Shown: positions 15,758-25,068, counted from the first letter of the stretch. The stretch is 64,000 nt of DNA from an uncultured Eubacteriales bacterium (GCA_900315605.1 OMZU01000013.1:1-64000); one strand, 5' to 3'. Translations and numbers: made by a program. Notes: generated from the sequence alone by a model not told the origin.

Positions 15758-17371
15758 ATGGTGAGAGCAAAAATCATCCTTTCAACATTTATGACCGCGG
15801 CGATCGCTGCGACCGCGTTATCCGGCTGCGCTGAGCAAACCGAAAGCACAGCCGAAACCACCGTGCCCGCAACAACTGCGGCTGCTCCCGTGACGAACCT
15901 GCCAAAGACCGATATGAGCAAGTGGCGGTACAATGAAGAAAACGACCTCTACTATCAAACAGGGATTTCTTACTGCGAGGCTCCGGCAGATGAAAAATAC
16001 GAAAAGCTCGCCTGCTTTGTTCCTGCCGCCTATATGGAAGCGACAGAGAACTCCGACGGGACCTACACCTGCAAGCTCAACGACAGCGCGCAGATCAACG
16101 GCTTCACCGCCTCATCTGCTCCGATCGCGCTGTGCGTCAATACGCCCGGATATCATTCCGCCGAGGCGATCACCGAGGACATGGTGGAGATGAGCTTGAA
16201 TTTTGGCAGGATCGGCGAGTATACAGCCAAGGGCATTGTTTATGTTTATCCCGGCTGCCGCGGCATCAGCGAGGGCGCACCCTCGGGCGTTACCGACCTT
16301 AAGGCGGCGATACGCTATTTGAGATATTGCAACGACGTGACCCCCGGCGACGCCGAGAAGATATTTACCTTTGGAATGAGCGGAGGCGGAGCGCAGTCAG
16401 TTTTGCTCGGAGCCTCGGGCGACAGCGAGATTTACGCTCCCTATCTTGAAAAAATCGGCGCGGTTCAGGGCGTTTCCGACTCTGTTTTGGGCTCAGCGTC
16501 GTGGTGTCCCGTCACAAGCTTAGACACTGCCAACGCCGAATACGAGTGGATGATGGGCTGCACCCGTACCGGCAGAAGCTCCGAGGAGCAGTCAATGTCA
16601 GACAAGCTTGCCCAAGCCTTTGCAAAATACATAAACAGCGCAGGCTTTGTTGACGAGAACGGCAGCGAGCTGACCCTGACTGAGTCCGACGAGGGGATAT
16701 ATCAGGCAGGAAGCTATTACGATCATGTCAAGGGTGTGATCGTGGGCTCGCTCAACAATTACCTTTCGGATCTGTCCGACCCAAAAGACGCGCAGGAATA
16801 TGTTGACAAAATGAACAGGGACAAAAGCTGGATCAGCTACGACAAGAGCACCAACACAGCCACCGTCACGAGCATAGCAGACTTTGCAAAGCATTGCAAG
16901 CAGGCAAAGGATCTGGCAACCGGCTTCGATCAGCCCGAGGGTCAGAATGATCTTTTCGGCTATGGCGACGGCAAGGGCGCGCACTTTGATCAGATACTCT
17001 GTGATGTGCTGACCGAGCTTGACAGCAAATACGCCGCAGACTATCAGGCTGACTTGGCAAAAAAGGACGCGCTCGGCTACACGGTTGAGCAGAGAGTAAA
17101 TATGTATTCGCCGCTCTACTTCCTTATGGAGAGCCGCGAGGGTCACAAAACGGCGAACGTCGCAAAGCATTGGCGTATTCGTTCGGGGATCGAGCAGGAC
17201 ACCAACTCTGTGACGACTGAGATAAACCTTGACCTCGCCCTAAAAGCCTGCGACGGCGTTGAGAGCGTGGACTTTGAAACCATTTGGGGACGCAACCACG
17301 AGACTGCCGAGCGAAAAAACGGCGACGACGTGACAAGCTTTATTGATTGGGTGATCTCGATCGGCAAATAG
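15758..17371 (+). CDS. Tannase/feruloyl esterase-like alpha/beta hydrolase lipoprotein
   Basis: The 537-aa lipoprotein has a signal peptide ending LSGC, then a T/A-rich linker and an alpha/beta-hydrolase domain. The nucleophile elbow is FGMSGGGAQS (S208), preceded by VYPGCRGISEG, a pattern seen in subtype B tannases and related esterases. The extended lid region (about residues 250-400) fits that family, and ...AKHWRIRSGIEQDTNSV probably supplies the histidine. Likely substrates are plant aromatic esters, but that is inferred from family. SD TAGGAG precedes ATG. It sits just before the maltodextrin operon but has no visible link to it. Confidence 0.75.
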   Translation: MVRAKIILSTFMTAAIAATALSGCAEQTESTAETTVPATTAAAPVTNLPKTDMSKWRYNEENDLYYQTGISYCEAPADEKYEKLACFVPAAYMEATENSDGTYTCKLNDSAQINGFTASSAPIALCVNTPGYHSAEAITEDMVEMSLNFGRIGEYTAKGIVYVYPGCRGISEGAPSGVTDLKAAIRYLRYCNDVTPGDAEKIFTFGMSGGGAQSVLLGASGDSEIYAPYLEKIGAVQGVSDSVLGSASWCPVTSLDTANAEYEWMMGCTRTGRSSEEQSMSDKLAQAFAKYINSAGFVDENGSELTLTESDEGIYQAGSYYDHVKGVIVGSLNNYLSDLSDPKDAQEYVDKMNRDKSWISYDKSTNTATVTSIADFAKHCKQAKDLATGFDQPEGQNDLFGYGDGKGAHFDQILCDVLTELDSKYAADYQADLAKKDALGYTVEQRVNMYSPLYFLMESREGHKTANVAKHWRIRSGIEQDTNSVTTEINLDLALKACDGVESVDFETIWGRNHETAERKNGDDVTSFIDWVISIGK

Positions 17372-17713
17372 CATTTTATATAAAGAGCACCTCTAAACAA
17401 AAAATCTCTAAGCAAAACCATATATTGATTCCGACAAAAAAGTATCGGCTCGGGGCTATTGGTAAAATTACACGAAAAAAACGGCGTTTTTTCAGTCCGC
17501 AAAGAGTTTTAAAGCCTCGGAATACTTTGAATAGTGGAATTATCATAAGAATTTCTTCCCGGCTTGAGCAGTTTGCACAAGTGCAGCTTAGTCAAAATGC
17601 ACAAATATTTGAGAGGTGATTTGTTTATAAAAATAAATATTTGGATTTTTTGTAGCAAAATAAACAAAAAATTGAATCAAAATTAACAAACTAGATAAAA
17701 AGTACAAAAGAGG

Positions 17714-17742
17714 TTGAAATTTGCTGCGTTTTTTGCTATTAT
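17714..17742 (+). promoter_or_regulatory. Promoter of the malEFG operon
   Basis: TTGAAA (17714-17719) and TATTAT (17737-17742) have a 17-nt spacer, about 80 nt before the malE ATG. Otherwise the 450-bp gap from 17372 holds no gene; a short palindrome TGCACAAGTGCA (17574-17585) is the only other feature seen. Confidence 0.65.
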
Positions 17743-17821
17743 TTAAGTAGTGGAAACGACGTGCTTTATGCACTGCAATCCATAATGAAAATTATATATT
17801 TTATGAAAGAGGGATATTCCA

Positions 17822-19153
17822 ATGAAAAAGATTTTCGCAGTCCTTTTGGCTGCAATGATGACAGCTACCGCATTCGCAGGCTGCAACGGCGGCGGTGAGC
17901 AGAGCTCAGCTTCTTCCGGCGACTCAAGCGCAGCTTCAAGCGACGCTTCGGGCGGAAACTCCGGTCTTCAGGTTGACGGTTCCTTTGTTGACGAGTCATA
18001 CTTCGGCGACGAGGACAACATTACTCTTAAGGTATGGGCTCCTGATAAGGCTGTAAGCCTTGTTAAAGATCAGGTTGCTGCATTCCAGGAGCATTATTCA
18101 GGCAAGAAAATGACGATCGAGGTTGTTGCTCAGGGCGAGAGCGACGCTGCTACTCAGGTTCTTAACGACGCTTCTGTAGCTGCCGACGTATTCGCATTCC
18201 CAAGCGATCAGCTCAACCAGCTTGTTGACGCAAAGGTTATCGCAGAGGTTGCTTTTGCAGACGCTGTTAAGGAGCAGAACTCAGAGGATACAGTAACTGC
18301 AGCAACGATCAACGACACGCTGTTTGCTTATCCCGAAACAAACGATAACGGCTACTATCTTGTATACGATAACACTATCGTTACCGAAGATGACGCAAAG
18401 ACCCTTGAGGGCGTTCTTGAGGCTTGTAAGAAGGGCGGCAAGGACTTTGTTATGGACTGCGGCGACGGCTTCTATGCATGTACCTTCGCCTTCACAGCCG
18501 GCGCAAAGATCGACGGTCTTGAAGAGGACGGCACCCAGAAGTTCACAGACTACAACGAGGACGACGCTGTTAAGACTATCATGGCTTTTGCAAAGCTCAT
18601 GAAGGACTACAAGGGCACATTCAAGTCACTCAACGTTAAGCAGGTTGCTTCCGGCTTTACAAACGGAACCTGCGGCGCAGGCGTAGACGGTTCTTGGGAC
18701 ACAGAAGTAAACAAGACTGCTCTCGGCGAGAAGTTCGGCGCAGCAAAGCTTCCTACAATCAATGTTGACGGCACAGACAAGCAGCTCGTTTCAATGTTCG
18801 GTTACAAGTATATCGGCGTAAACGGTTCTTCAAAGTTCCCCGCAACTTCTCAGATCCTCGCTCTCTATCTCAGCGGTGAGGAATGTGCAAAGCAGAGAGT
18901 TGAGTCTCTCGGATGGGGCACATCTAACAAGGCTGTTCAGGAGAGCGACCTTGTAAAGGGCAACGCTGCTCTTAACGCAATCAAGGAGCAGGCTGCAAAT
19001 GCTTGCGTACAGGTTAATATCGCTCCTACTTTCTGGCAGCCAATGGGTACACTCGGCAACAAGATCGTTGCTGACGAGTGGGATCCTTCCGACGAGGCTA
19101 AGACAAGAAAGCTTCTCCAGGATACAATCGCAAACGTTCGCGACGAAGGCTAA
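17822..19153 (+). CDS. malE: Maltodextrin ABC transporter substrate-binding lipoprotein
   Basis: The 443-aa protein has a signal peptide with lipobox AFAGC (about residues 17-21), a serine/alanine linker, and a type I extracellular sugar-binding fold (ITLKVWAPDKAVSLVKDQVAAFQ ... DVFAFPSDQLNQLV ... MFGYKYIGVNGSS). This resembles MalE-type maltose/maltodextrin receptors. Codon use is strongly biased and clean of rare codons, indicating high expression. A strong hairpin follows before malF, a common device to give more receptor than permease. Confidence 0.9.
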   Translation: MKKIFAVLLAAMMTATAFAGCNGGGEQSSASSGDSSAASSDASGGNSGLQVDGSFVDESYFGDEDNITLKVWAPDKAVSLVKDQVAAFQEHYSGKKMTIEVVAQGESDAATQVLNDASVAADVFAFPSDQLNQLVDAKVIAEVAFADAVKEQNSEDTVTAATINDTLFAYPETNDNGYYLVYDNTIVTEDDAKTLEGVLEACKKGGKDFVMDCGDGFYACTFAFTAGAKIDGLEEDGTQKFTDYNEDDAVKTIMAFAKLMKDYKGTFKSLNVKQVASGFTNGTCGAGVDGSWDTEVNKTALGEKFGAAKLPTINVDGTDKQLVSMFGYKYIGVNGSSKFPATSQILALYLSGEECAKQRVESLGWGTSNKAVQESDLVKGNAALNAIKEQAANACVQVNIAPTFWQPMGTLGNKIVADEWDPSDEAKTRKLLQDTIANVRDEG

Positions 19154-19191
19154 TTTAATATCTGTTAGCTTGGCATTATTCCGGTAAAAAC

Positions 19192-19217
19192 GGGGTACTC
19201 TGAGTTTCAGGGTACCC
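19192..19217 (+). terminator. Hairpin between malE and malF (attenuator or mRNA stabiliser)
   Basis: GGGGTACTCTGA pairs with TCAGGGTACCCC around a GTT loop (one wobble pair). No T run follows, so it is more likely a 3'-end protecting or partial-termination element than a full terminator. The remaining gap to 19462 shows no gene. Confidence 0.6.
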
Positions 19218-19462
19218 CTGTGCTTTCCGGTTATACGTTTTTGTTTCGCCAAACAAATAATGTTTTGTTCCGGCTTTCGGCAAAAGTCAGGAACAAAGAC
19301 CGCAAAGCGGAGAAAAAGCATTATTGGTTTGGCGGAATACCGGTTACTAAATCTGATTTTGCCTGTCGGCGGACGGTGCGGCTTGCGCAGTGCGGCGGCG
19401 GGTAAGTATGGATCGGTAATAAATAAGAGAGATTTTATCACACTTATTTTAGGAGAGCTATT

Positions 19463-20965
19463 ATGACCTATGTTGAATATAAACAGCTCAATCCGTTTCA
19501 GAGATTTGCTCACAACCTAAAGAGGTTTATAGTCAATATTCCCCACGCCATCGGAAAATTCTTTAAGACGCTGGGAAAAACGATTGTAAAGTTCTTTACA
19601 GGAATCGGCAAAGGCTTCAAAAACTACGGTGTCACCTTTGTAAAAGGCGACTGGGCAACAAAACTTTCTTATATCATCTTCGGTGTGGGCGACCTTAGCA
19701 AGGGAAAGTATTACAAGGGAATACTTTATTTCTTGGCTGAGGTTCTCTACATACTCTACATGGTATTTTTCGGCTGGGGCTACCTCAAGGACTTCGGCAC
19801 TCTGGGTACGGTCGAGACCCGCAAGGTCCTGACCCCCGGAAACATCATTCCAAAAACCGAGTACGGCGATAACTCAATGCTTATTTTGCTCTATTCGGTG
19901 CTCACGATTGTAATTACTATCTTTGTTTTTGCAATCTACATTTCAAACATCAAGGACGCCTACAGGCATCAGATCATGAGAGCCAACGGCGAAAAGCCAA
20001 CCTCTCTCAAAACAGACGCCAAGCAATTCCTTGACGGCAAATATCACGTTACTCTGCTTTCATTCCCCGTGCTGATGATCGGTATTTTCAACATCCTGCC
20101 GCTCATCTTCATGATCTTGATCGCATTTACTAACTACGACAAAACTCACCTGCCTCCGGGAACACTCTTTACCTGGGTAGGTTTAGACAATTTCTATTCA
20201 CTTTTTGACGTTGTAAACTCAGGAAGAAAGGCGACCACCTTTATTGAGCTCACAAAGTGGACTCTTATCTGGGCGGTGCTCGCAACCTTTACAAACTATA
20301 TCCTCGGCATGATCGTTGCCCTTATGATCAACAAAAAGGGCATCAAGTTCAAGGCTCTTTGGAGAACACTTTTTGTAATCACTATCGCTGTTCCCCAGTT
20401 TGTATCGCTCCTCGTAATGAACCAGATGCTTGCGGCAAACGGTGCTATCAACGTTTTGCTTTCGCATATCATGGGACATCATGTTGGCTTCCAGTGGCTG
20501 AACACGACGGGCTTGATTGCAAAGACCGTTGTAATCGTAATCAACTGCTGGGTAGGTATTCCGTACACGATCCTTTCAATGTCGGGTATTTTGATGAATA
20601 TTCCGGAGGATCTCTACGAATCGGCGCGTATCGACGGCGCAAGTCCGTTCAAGACCTTTACCGCGATCACGCTTCCGTACATGATCTTTGTAACCACTCC
20701 GCAGCTTATCACCCAGTTTGTAGGTAATATCAACAACTTCAACGTTATCTACCTGCTGACGGGCGGCGGACCTTCTACGCCGGACTTCTATCAGGCTGGT
20801 CAAACGGATATCCTTGTAACCTGGCTGTTCAACCTGACCATGAGCTCTCAGGACTACGGACTGGCGGCGGCAATAGGTATTCTGGTATTTATCGTATGCG
20901 CTACAATCTCCCTTATCGTATACAACAATTCTAAGTCTATGAAGGATGAGGAGGCGTTCTCATGA
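19463..20965 (+). CDS. malF: Maltodextrin ABC transporter permease MalF
   Basis: The 500-aa membrane protein has the binding-protein-dependent transport domain in its second half, with the EAA loop YESARIDGASPFKTF that contacts the ATPase. Before the first membrane helix lies a long basic amphipathic stretch (residues 1-65, with repeated FKTLGK/VKFFTGIGKG), unusual for MalF and perhaps membrane-associated. SD AGGAG precedes the ATG. The last 4 nt overlap malG. Confidence 0.92.
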   Translation: MTYVEYKQLNPFQRFAHNLKRFIVNIPHAIGKFFKTLGKTIVKFFTGIGKGFKNYGVTFVKGDWATKLSYIIFGVGDLSKGKYYKGILYFLAEVLYILYMVFFGWGYLKDFGTLGTVETRKVLTPGNIIPKTEYGDNSMLILLYSVLTIVITIFVFAIYISNIKDAYRHQIMRANGEKPTSLKTDAKQFLDGKYHVTLLSFPVLMIGIFNILPLIFMILIAFTNYDKTHLPPGTLFTWVGLDNFYSLFDVVNSGRKATTFIELTKWTLIWAVLATFTNYILGMIVALMINKKGIKFKALWRTLFVITIAVPQFVSLLVMNQMLAANGAINVLLSHIMGHHVGFQWLNTTGLIAKTVVIVINCWVGIPYTILSMSGILMNIPEDLYESARIDGASPFKTFTAITLPYMIFVTTPQLITQFVGNINNFNVIYLLTGGGPSTPDFYQAGQTDILVTWLFNLTMSSQDYGLAAAIGILVFIVCATISLIVYNNSKSMKDEEAFS

Positions 20966-21825
20966 TAAAAAGCTATAAAATCAGAAGGCATATTTCCAAC
21001 GCGCTTATCTATATCATCCTGATCGTAATGGGCGTTATCTGGGTTTCGCCTTTCGTATACCTGCTCATGCACTCTTTCCGCGGCGAGGGTCTTATCTCGG
21101 TTGACTGGCTCATTCCAAAGGAGTGGACGCTGCAAAACTACATTGACCTTTTCACCGGAAAGGGCGGTAAGGCTGCCATCAACTTCCCAAGATGGTTCCT
21201 CAACACCTTTGTTGTTGCGTGCTTCAGCTGCGTTATCTCAACTATCTCGGTTCTCGCAGTAAGCTACACCTTCAGCCGTCTGCGCTTTAAGGCACGTAAA
21301 AAGTTTATGAACGTTGGCATGATCCTCGGCATGTTCCCGGGCTTTATGACAATGATCGCTATCTACTATCTTCTCAAAGCTATGGGTCTTACCCAGAACC
21401 TCGTTGCTCTTGTAATCTGCTACAGTTGCGGCGCAGGCTTGGGCTTCCAGATCTCAAAGGGCTTCTTCGATACGATCCCGCGTGCTCTCGACGAGGCGGC
21501 GACGATCGACGGAGCGACCAAAAACCAGATCTTCTGGAAGATCATTCTTCCGATGTCAAAGCCGATCGTTGTTTACACGGTGCTCACCTCGTTTATCGGT
21601 CCTTGGACAGACTTTATTCTTGCCAAGATCATCATGGGCGACTCGCGTGAAAACTATACGGTTGCTATCGGACTGAGACTTATGCTCGAAAACGACTTTA
21701 TCAACACCTACTACAAGCAGTTCCTTGCGGGCTCGGTCGTAGTTGCCGTTCCGATCACCCTGCTCTTCCTCAAGATGCAGAAGTATTATGTTGAAGGCGT
21801 AACCGCCGGCGGCGTAAAGGGTTAA
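20962..21825 (+). CDS. malG: Maltodextrin ABC transporter permease MalG
   Basis: The 287-aa permease has six predicted membrane helices and the EAA loop ALDEAATIDGATKNQIF. It overlaps malF by ATGA, indicating translational coupling. No ATP-binding subunit gene follows; in Firmicutes such importers commonly use a shared MsmX-type ATPase encoded elsewhere. Confidence 0.93.
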   Translation: MIKSYKIRRHISNALIYIILIVMGVIWVSPFVYLLMHSFRGEGLISVDWLIPKEWTLQNYIDLFTGKGGKAAINFPRWFLNTFVVACFSCVISTISVLAVSYTFSRLRFKARKKFMNVGMILGMFPGFMTMIAIYYLLKAMGLTQNLVALVICYSCGAGLGFQISKGFFDTIPRALDEAATIDGATKNQIFWKIILPMSKPIVVYTVLTSFIGPWTDFILAKIIMGDSRENYTVAIGLRLMLENDFINTYYKQFLAGSVVVAVPITLLFLKMQKYYVEGVTAGGVKG

Positions 21826-21863
21826 TTCAAGTCGCTTTAGGACAGTAAATCAAAGAAATAATA

Positions 21864-21896
21864 TTTCGGGCGACAGTCTTTGGCTGCCGCCTGAAA
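21864..21896 (+). terminator. Hairpin between malG and the second GH13 gene
   Basis: TTTCGGGCGACAG pairs with CTGCCGCCTGAAA (one wobble, one mismatch). It has no following T run, so read-through into the next gene is expected. Confidence 0.45.
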
Positions 21897-21978
21897 CACT
21901 TTGTAGGCTACAATCCAAGTCAAACACGGCTGCGCCGCAGATTTGCGGTGTGCCCAAAGAAAGGCTACGGTGAACAAC

Positions 21979-23586
21979 ATGAAAAAAATAATTGCAGTTT
22001 TACTCTGCGCTATGCTTGCCGGCGCAACGGTGCTTTCGGGCTGCTCCGCCGACCCGGTCGAGACCAAAAAGGCTGAGGCTTCAACCGACAAATACCGCAA
22101 TTTCTATCAGATTTTTGTAAATTCCTTCTGCGATTCCAACGGCGACAAAACCGGTGACCTAAAGGGGATCATCTCTCAGCTTGACTATCTTAACGACGGC
22201 GACCCAAATTCGGGAGACGATCTGGGCATCGACGGACTTTGGCTAACTCCGATCATGCCCTCAAAGTCCTATCACAAGTATGACGTTGAAAACTATTATG
22301 ACATCGACCCGGATTTTGGAACGCTCGAGGATTTTGACGAGCTTGTAAAGGAGTGCCACGAAAGGGGCATCAACATTATTATCGACCTTGTTTTGAACCA
22401 CATTTCCTACAACAATCCGCTGTTTCAGCAGGCTGTTACCGAGGTGAGCGAGGGCAATCTTGACGGCGCGGCAAAGTATTTTGAGATCCACAAGTCCGAC
22501 TATTTCAGCGACGACACTCAGGTAGTAAGGCTTTCGGACGGCTATGTTTGCGAGGCGAATTTCTCTCAGGACATGCCCGAATGGGATCTTAATTCCGAAA
22601 AAACCCGCGAGGAATTTACCAAGATCGCAAAATTCTGGCTGGAAGAAAGAAAGGTTGACGGCTTCCGCCTTGACGCCTGCAAGTTCTTCCAGAACAAAAC
22701 CGTTGACGGCACCGAATTTTTGAAGTGGTTCTACGACACCTGCAAGGGCATCAAGGAGGACGTCTACATGGTGGGTGAGGACTGGACAGAGGACAGCGAT
22801 ATCCAAGATCTGTACAAGTCCGGTATCGACAGCCTGTTTTCGTTCAAATTCGCTCAGAACACAGGTCAGATCGTCGGCAACATGAACACGATGCAGGGCG
22901 CGACCTTTGCAAAGAAGCTCAAGGCTTACGAGGGCAAAATGCGCGAAAGCAACCCAAATGCGATAAACGCCTATTTCCTCTCGAACCATGACCAGGTGAG
23001 GATCGCGAACGCATTGCAGTCCAAGGGCTTGGATTTTGAAAAGTTCGCCGCGAACGTTTATATGCTCATGCCCGGCAACAGCTTTACCTACTACGGCGAG
23101 GAGATCGGCACAAAGGCTGAGAGCAACTCGAACGACGCTTACTACAGAACGGCAATGGTATTCGACAGCAACAACCTGCCGTCGATCAACGTTGGCAACA
23201 TCGGCTCGACCATCGAGCCTCCCGTAAACGGCGGCGTAAAGCAGCAGCTTGCCGACAAGAACTCGCTGCTCAATCATTACCGCAGGCTTATCAAGGTCAA
23301 AAATCAGAATCCTGCGATCGCACGCGGAGAGATCACCGATCTTGCGGACTTCGGCGACAAGGAGATCGCGGCTTACTACAACGAATACGACGGCAAAAAG
23401 CTCATGATCGTCCACAATTTCAACGGAAAAGAAGCAAAGCAGCTTGAGATCACAGCCGAAATGCTCGAAAATCCTGAGATCGCTGCCGATTTGAGCACTG
23501 TTGAAGCAACAAGGGCTGAGCTGAAAAACGGAAAGCTAACCTTACCGCCGCACGGCTCGGTAGTGCTCGAAACTAAAGCTAGCTAA
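21979..23586 (+). CDS. GH13 alpha-glucan hydrolase lipoprotein
   Basis: The 535-aa lipoprotein has a signal peptide with lipobox LSGC and a GH13 catalytic domain starting YQIFVNSFCDSNGDKTGDL. The nucleophile is D232 (GFRLDACKF), acid/base E267 (MVGEDW) and third carboxylate D338 (SNHDQVR). The second beta-strand region (KYDVENYYDIDPDFG) resembles oligo-1,6-glucosidase, alpha-glucosidase or neopullulanase groups, so short maltodextrins or branch points may be the substrate. ATG 21979 is chosen because it opens a normal MKK signal peptide with GGTGA upstream. It follows malG without a strong terminator and is probably part of the same operon. Confidence 0.88.
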   Translation: MKKIIAVLLCAMLAGATVLSGCSADPVETKKAEASTDKYRNFYQIFVNSFCDSNGDKTGDLKGIISQLDYLNDGDPNSGDDLGIDGLWLTPIMPSKSYHKYDVENYYDIDPDFGTLEDFDELVKECHERGINIIIDLVLNHISYNNPLFQQAVTEVSEGNLDGAAKYFEIHKSDYFSDDTQVVRLSDGYVCEANFSQDMPEWDLNSEKTREEFTKIAKFWLEERKVDGFRLDACKFFQNKTVDGTEFLKWFYDTCKGIKEDVYMVGEDWTEDSDIQDLYKSGIDSLFSFKFAQNTGQIVGNMNTMQGATFAKKLKAYEGKMRESNPNAINAYFLSNHDQVRIANALQSKGLDFEKFAANVYMLMPGNSFTYYGEEIGTKAESNSNDAYYRTAMVFDSNNLPSINVGNIGSTIEPPVNGGVKQQLADKNSLLNHYRRLIKVKNQNPAIARGEITDLADFGDKEIAAYYNEYDGKKLMIVHNFNGKEAKQLEITAEMLENPEIAADLSTVEATRAELKNGKLTLPPHGSVVLETKAS

Positions 23587-23609
23587 ATTCGCTACGCGAG
23601 CTGTGGGGC

Positions 23610-23770
23610 GACCGGGAAAAAAGAATAACGAATAAAGAATAACGAATAAATAATAATTTCGGTCGGGAAGAAAGGATTTATCTTGAAATTACCTTTGTTC
23701 CCGACTGTATTATTATTGATTTAATCTTTTTTCTATCACATGTGCGCGCTCTAAAAGCCATGGTGTTCCT
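23610..23770. repeat. Tandem repeat, unit A and a decayed unit B
   Basis: (GAATAACGAATAAA)n is followed by CGGTCGGGAAGAAAGG...CCTTTGTTCCCGACTG (23659-23706). A degraded unit B arm follows (CACATGTGCGCGC...AAAGCCATGGTGTTCC, about 23737-23770). The tandem flank and unit A are almost identical to 6860-6956. Confidence 0.65.
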
Positions 23771-23772
23771 TG

Positions 23773-23859
23773 CCCATAGAATTAAGCGATCGCCTCTGGC
23801 TCGACTTGATAGACACCGCCACGGTTTACGACGATGAGAAGATCGTGTTCAAGTTTTAA
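23773..23859 (+). pseudogene. C-terminal remnant, possibly of a serine recombinase
   Basis: A 28-codon open stretch reads PIELSDRLWLDLIDTATVYD... and ends VFKF-stop. The pattern 'LW..LID..TVY.D..I.F.F' resembles the extreme C-terminus of large serine site-specific recombinases from Clostridia. No upstream part remains; the sequence before it is a repeat. A 29-residue match from memory is weak evidence. Confidence 0.35.
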
Positions 23860-23897
23860 AACGTCTAGGGGATGAAAGCGGAGTTGTAACAATCTCT

Positions 23898-23926
23898 TTG
23901 ATTTTTTAAAGTTTTGTGTATATAAT
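23898..23926 (+). promoter_or_regulatory. Promoter of the HNH-like gene
   Basis: TTGATT (23898-23903) and TATAAT (23921-23926) have a 17-nt spacer, 42 nt before the TTG start. Confidence 0.7.
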
Positions 23927-23967
23927 ATATGTAAAGATATTTTCAAGATATAGGAGATGAATCTTAA

Positions 23968-24906
23968 TTGTCGAGAACAATTATAGGAAAATGCGCATTA
24001 TGTGAAGAAGAACAAGTCGAATTACAACAAAGTCACATTATTCCTAAAGGAATATACAAGAGAACAAAGTCATTCAAAAACTCTCGCTTTAGATGTTTTT
24101 ATGACCCGAAGCAAATCTTACAAGACGGCGAGAAGAACCATTTACTCTGTCATGATTGTGAGGAATTTTTTAGCGGATATGAAACCCGCTTTGATAACAA
24201 ATTCCTCGATTTATACTTGAAATCTCCCGAAAAAGATTTACCCAAGATCAGTAACATCACTGACTTTTATATTACAACCGTATCGTGGAGAATACTGTAT
24301 GATGATTTGTATAATCGTAATTCATATATAGGTGATGACGAAAGAGATATCATGAAAGAATACGAACTAAAATTACGACGTTATATTCTTGAAAGATATC
24401 ATAGAGAGAAACCAAACAAAAAACTCCCTTTGTTTCAATATGAACAGTCAGATTTAACAGGAAAAACATTTGGGGAATTAATAGCCGAAGCAGAAAAATA
24501 TGAGCAGAGTCAAAAACCCGAAGATTTGTCTGAAATACACAACTATGTTTTTAAATTAGTAAAGCTTGGATTTTCACCGGAAATAGTCGCACTCTTTGAT
24601 TCGATGATTATCGGGTATTCATTCTATGATTCATCTCATACAAAATTCTATGTGATATCACTTTATAAAGGTCTTATAATATCAACTGTTTATTGTAGAA
24701 AAAGAAGTATGATTATCGGGAATCTGTCTCAGCTATTAAAGAAAGTATCTGGTCAGAAAAGAGAAATCATTAACGATTTACAAGAGGAAATAAACCGATT
24801 ACTTGAGAATATGGCTCAAGAATATGATACGGTTCAAAAGACGCTTGACGAAAAAGGACTTCGCGAAAAAATAGCAGCTAGATACTATAATACAGAAAAA
24901 GAATAA
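23968..24906 (+). CDS. HNH-like zinc-finger protein of unknown function
   Basis: The 312-aa protein starts with TTG, preceded by AGGAG about 12 nt upstream. The N-terminus has CALC (residues 9-12), a QQSHIIPKGIY segment (S22, H23) and LLCHDCE (C61, C64), the layout of treble-clef HNH-type domains with two CxxC knuckles. The remainder (FYITTVSWRILYDDLY ... LGFSPEIVALFDSMIIGYSFYDSS) is mixed helical, ending in a probable coiled coil (EEINRLLENMAQEYDTVQKTLDEK). The gene is markedly A+T-rich compared with its surroundings, monocistronic, and bordered by a possible recombinase remnant, so recent transfer is likely. A nuclease or defence role is possible but not shown. Confidence 0.65.
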   Translation: MSRTIIGKCALCEEEQVELQQSHIIPKGIYKRTKSFKNSRFRCFYDPKQILQDGEKNHLLCHDCEEFFSGYETRFDNKFLDLYLKSPEKDLPKISNITDFYITTVSWRILYDDLYNRNSYIGDDERDIMKEYELKLRRYILERYHREKPNKKLPLFQYEQSDLTGKTFGELIAEAEKYEQSQKPEDLSEIHNYVFKLVKLGFSPEIVALFDSMIIGYSFYDSSHTKFYVISLYKGLIISTVYCRKRSMIIGNLSQLLKKVSGQKREIINDLQEEINRLLENMAQEYDTVQKTLDEKGLREKIAARYYNTEKE

Positions 24907-24921
24907 GTGTAAAGCCAGCTA

Positions 24922-24943
24922 AAAAGGATTGTACAATCCTTTT
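24922..24943 (+). terminator. Palindromic terminator of the HNH-like gene
   Basis: AAAAGGATTGT and ACAATCCTTTT form a perfect 22-bp palindrome 16 nt past the stop codon; the T-rich arm serves as the release tract. Confidence 0.6.
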
Positions 24944-25008
24944 GGGTTTATCTCTTGACTATCTCACGTCGTTATGGCATCGTATTGTACCTGAAAGAAA
25001 GTGGTCTC

Positions 25009-25068
25009 ATGACAACTCTTGAAAATTTATGGTACGGCAAACATCCATCCTTACGAGAAATCTATTCC
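25009..25068 (+). pseudogene. Truncated small ORF, possibly of the DUF6809 type
   Basis: ATG 25009 opens MTTLENLWYGKHPSLREIYS, which resembles the N-terminus of short clostridial proteins of the 'LENLYYG' kind. The frame then runs into unit B sequence, so the end is lost. No clear SD is seen. The identification is tentative. Confidence 0.3.

Noticed and set aside
17574..17585. TGCACAAGTGCA palindrome upstream of malE as an operator
   Set aside because: It lies about 130 bp upstream of the -35 box, is short, and no second copy was seen at the operon.
19220..19466. Small open frames between malE and malF
   Set aside because: No SD, no recognisable sequence, and they overlap the post-malE hairpin tail; treated as untranslated.
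22261..23415. Long open frame (384 codons) on the minus strand
   Set aside because: Mirror of the GH13 gene, whose catalytic residues are all intact on the plus strand.
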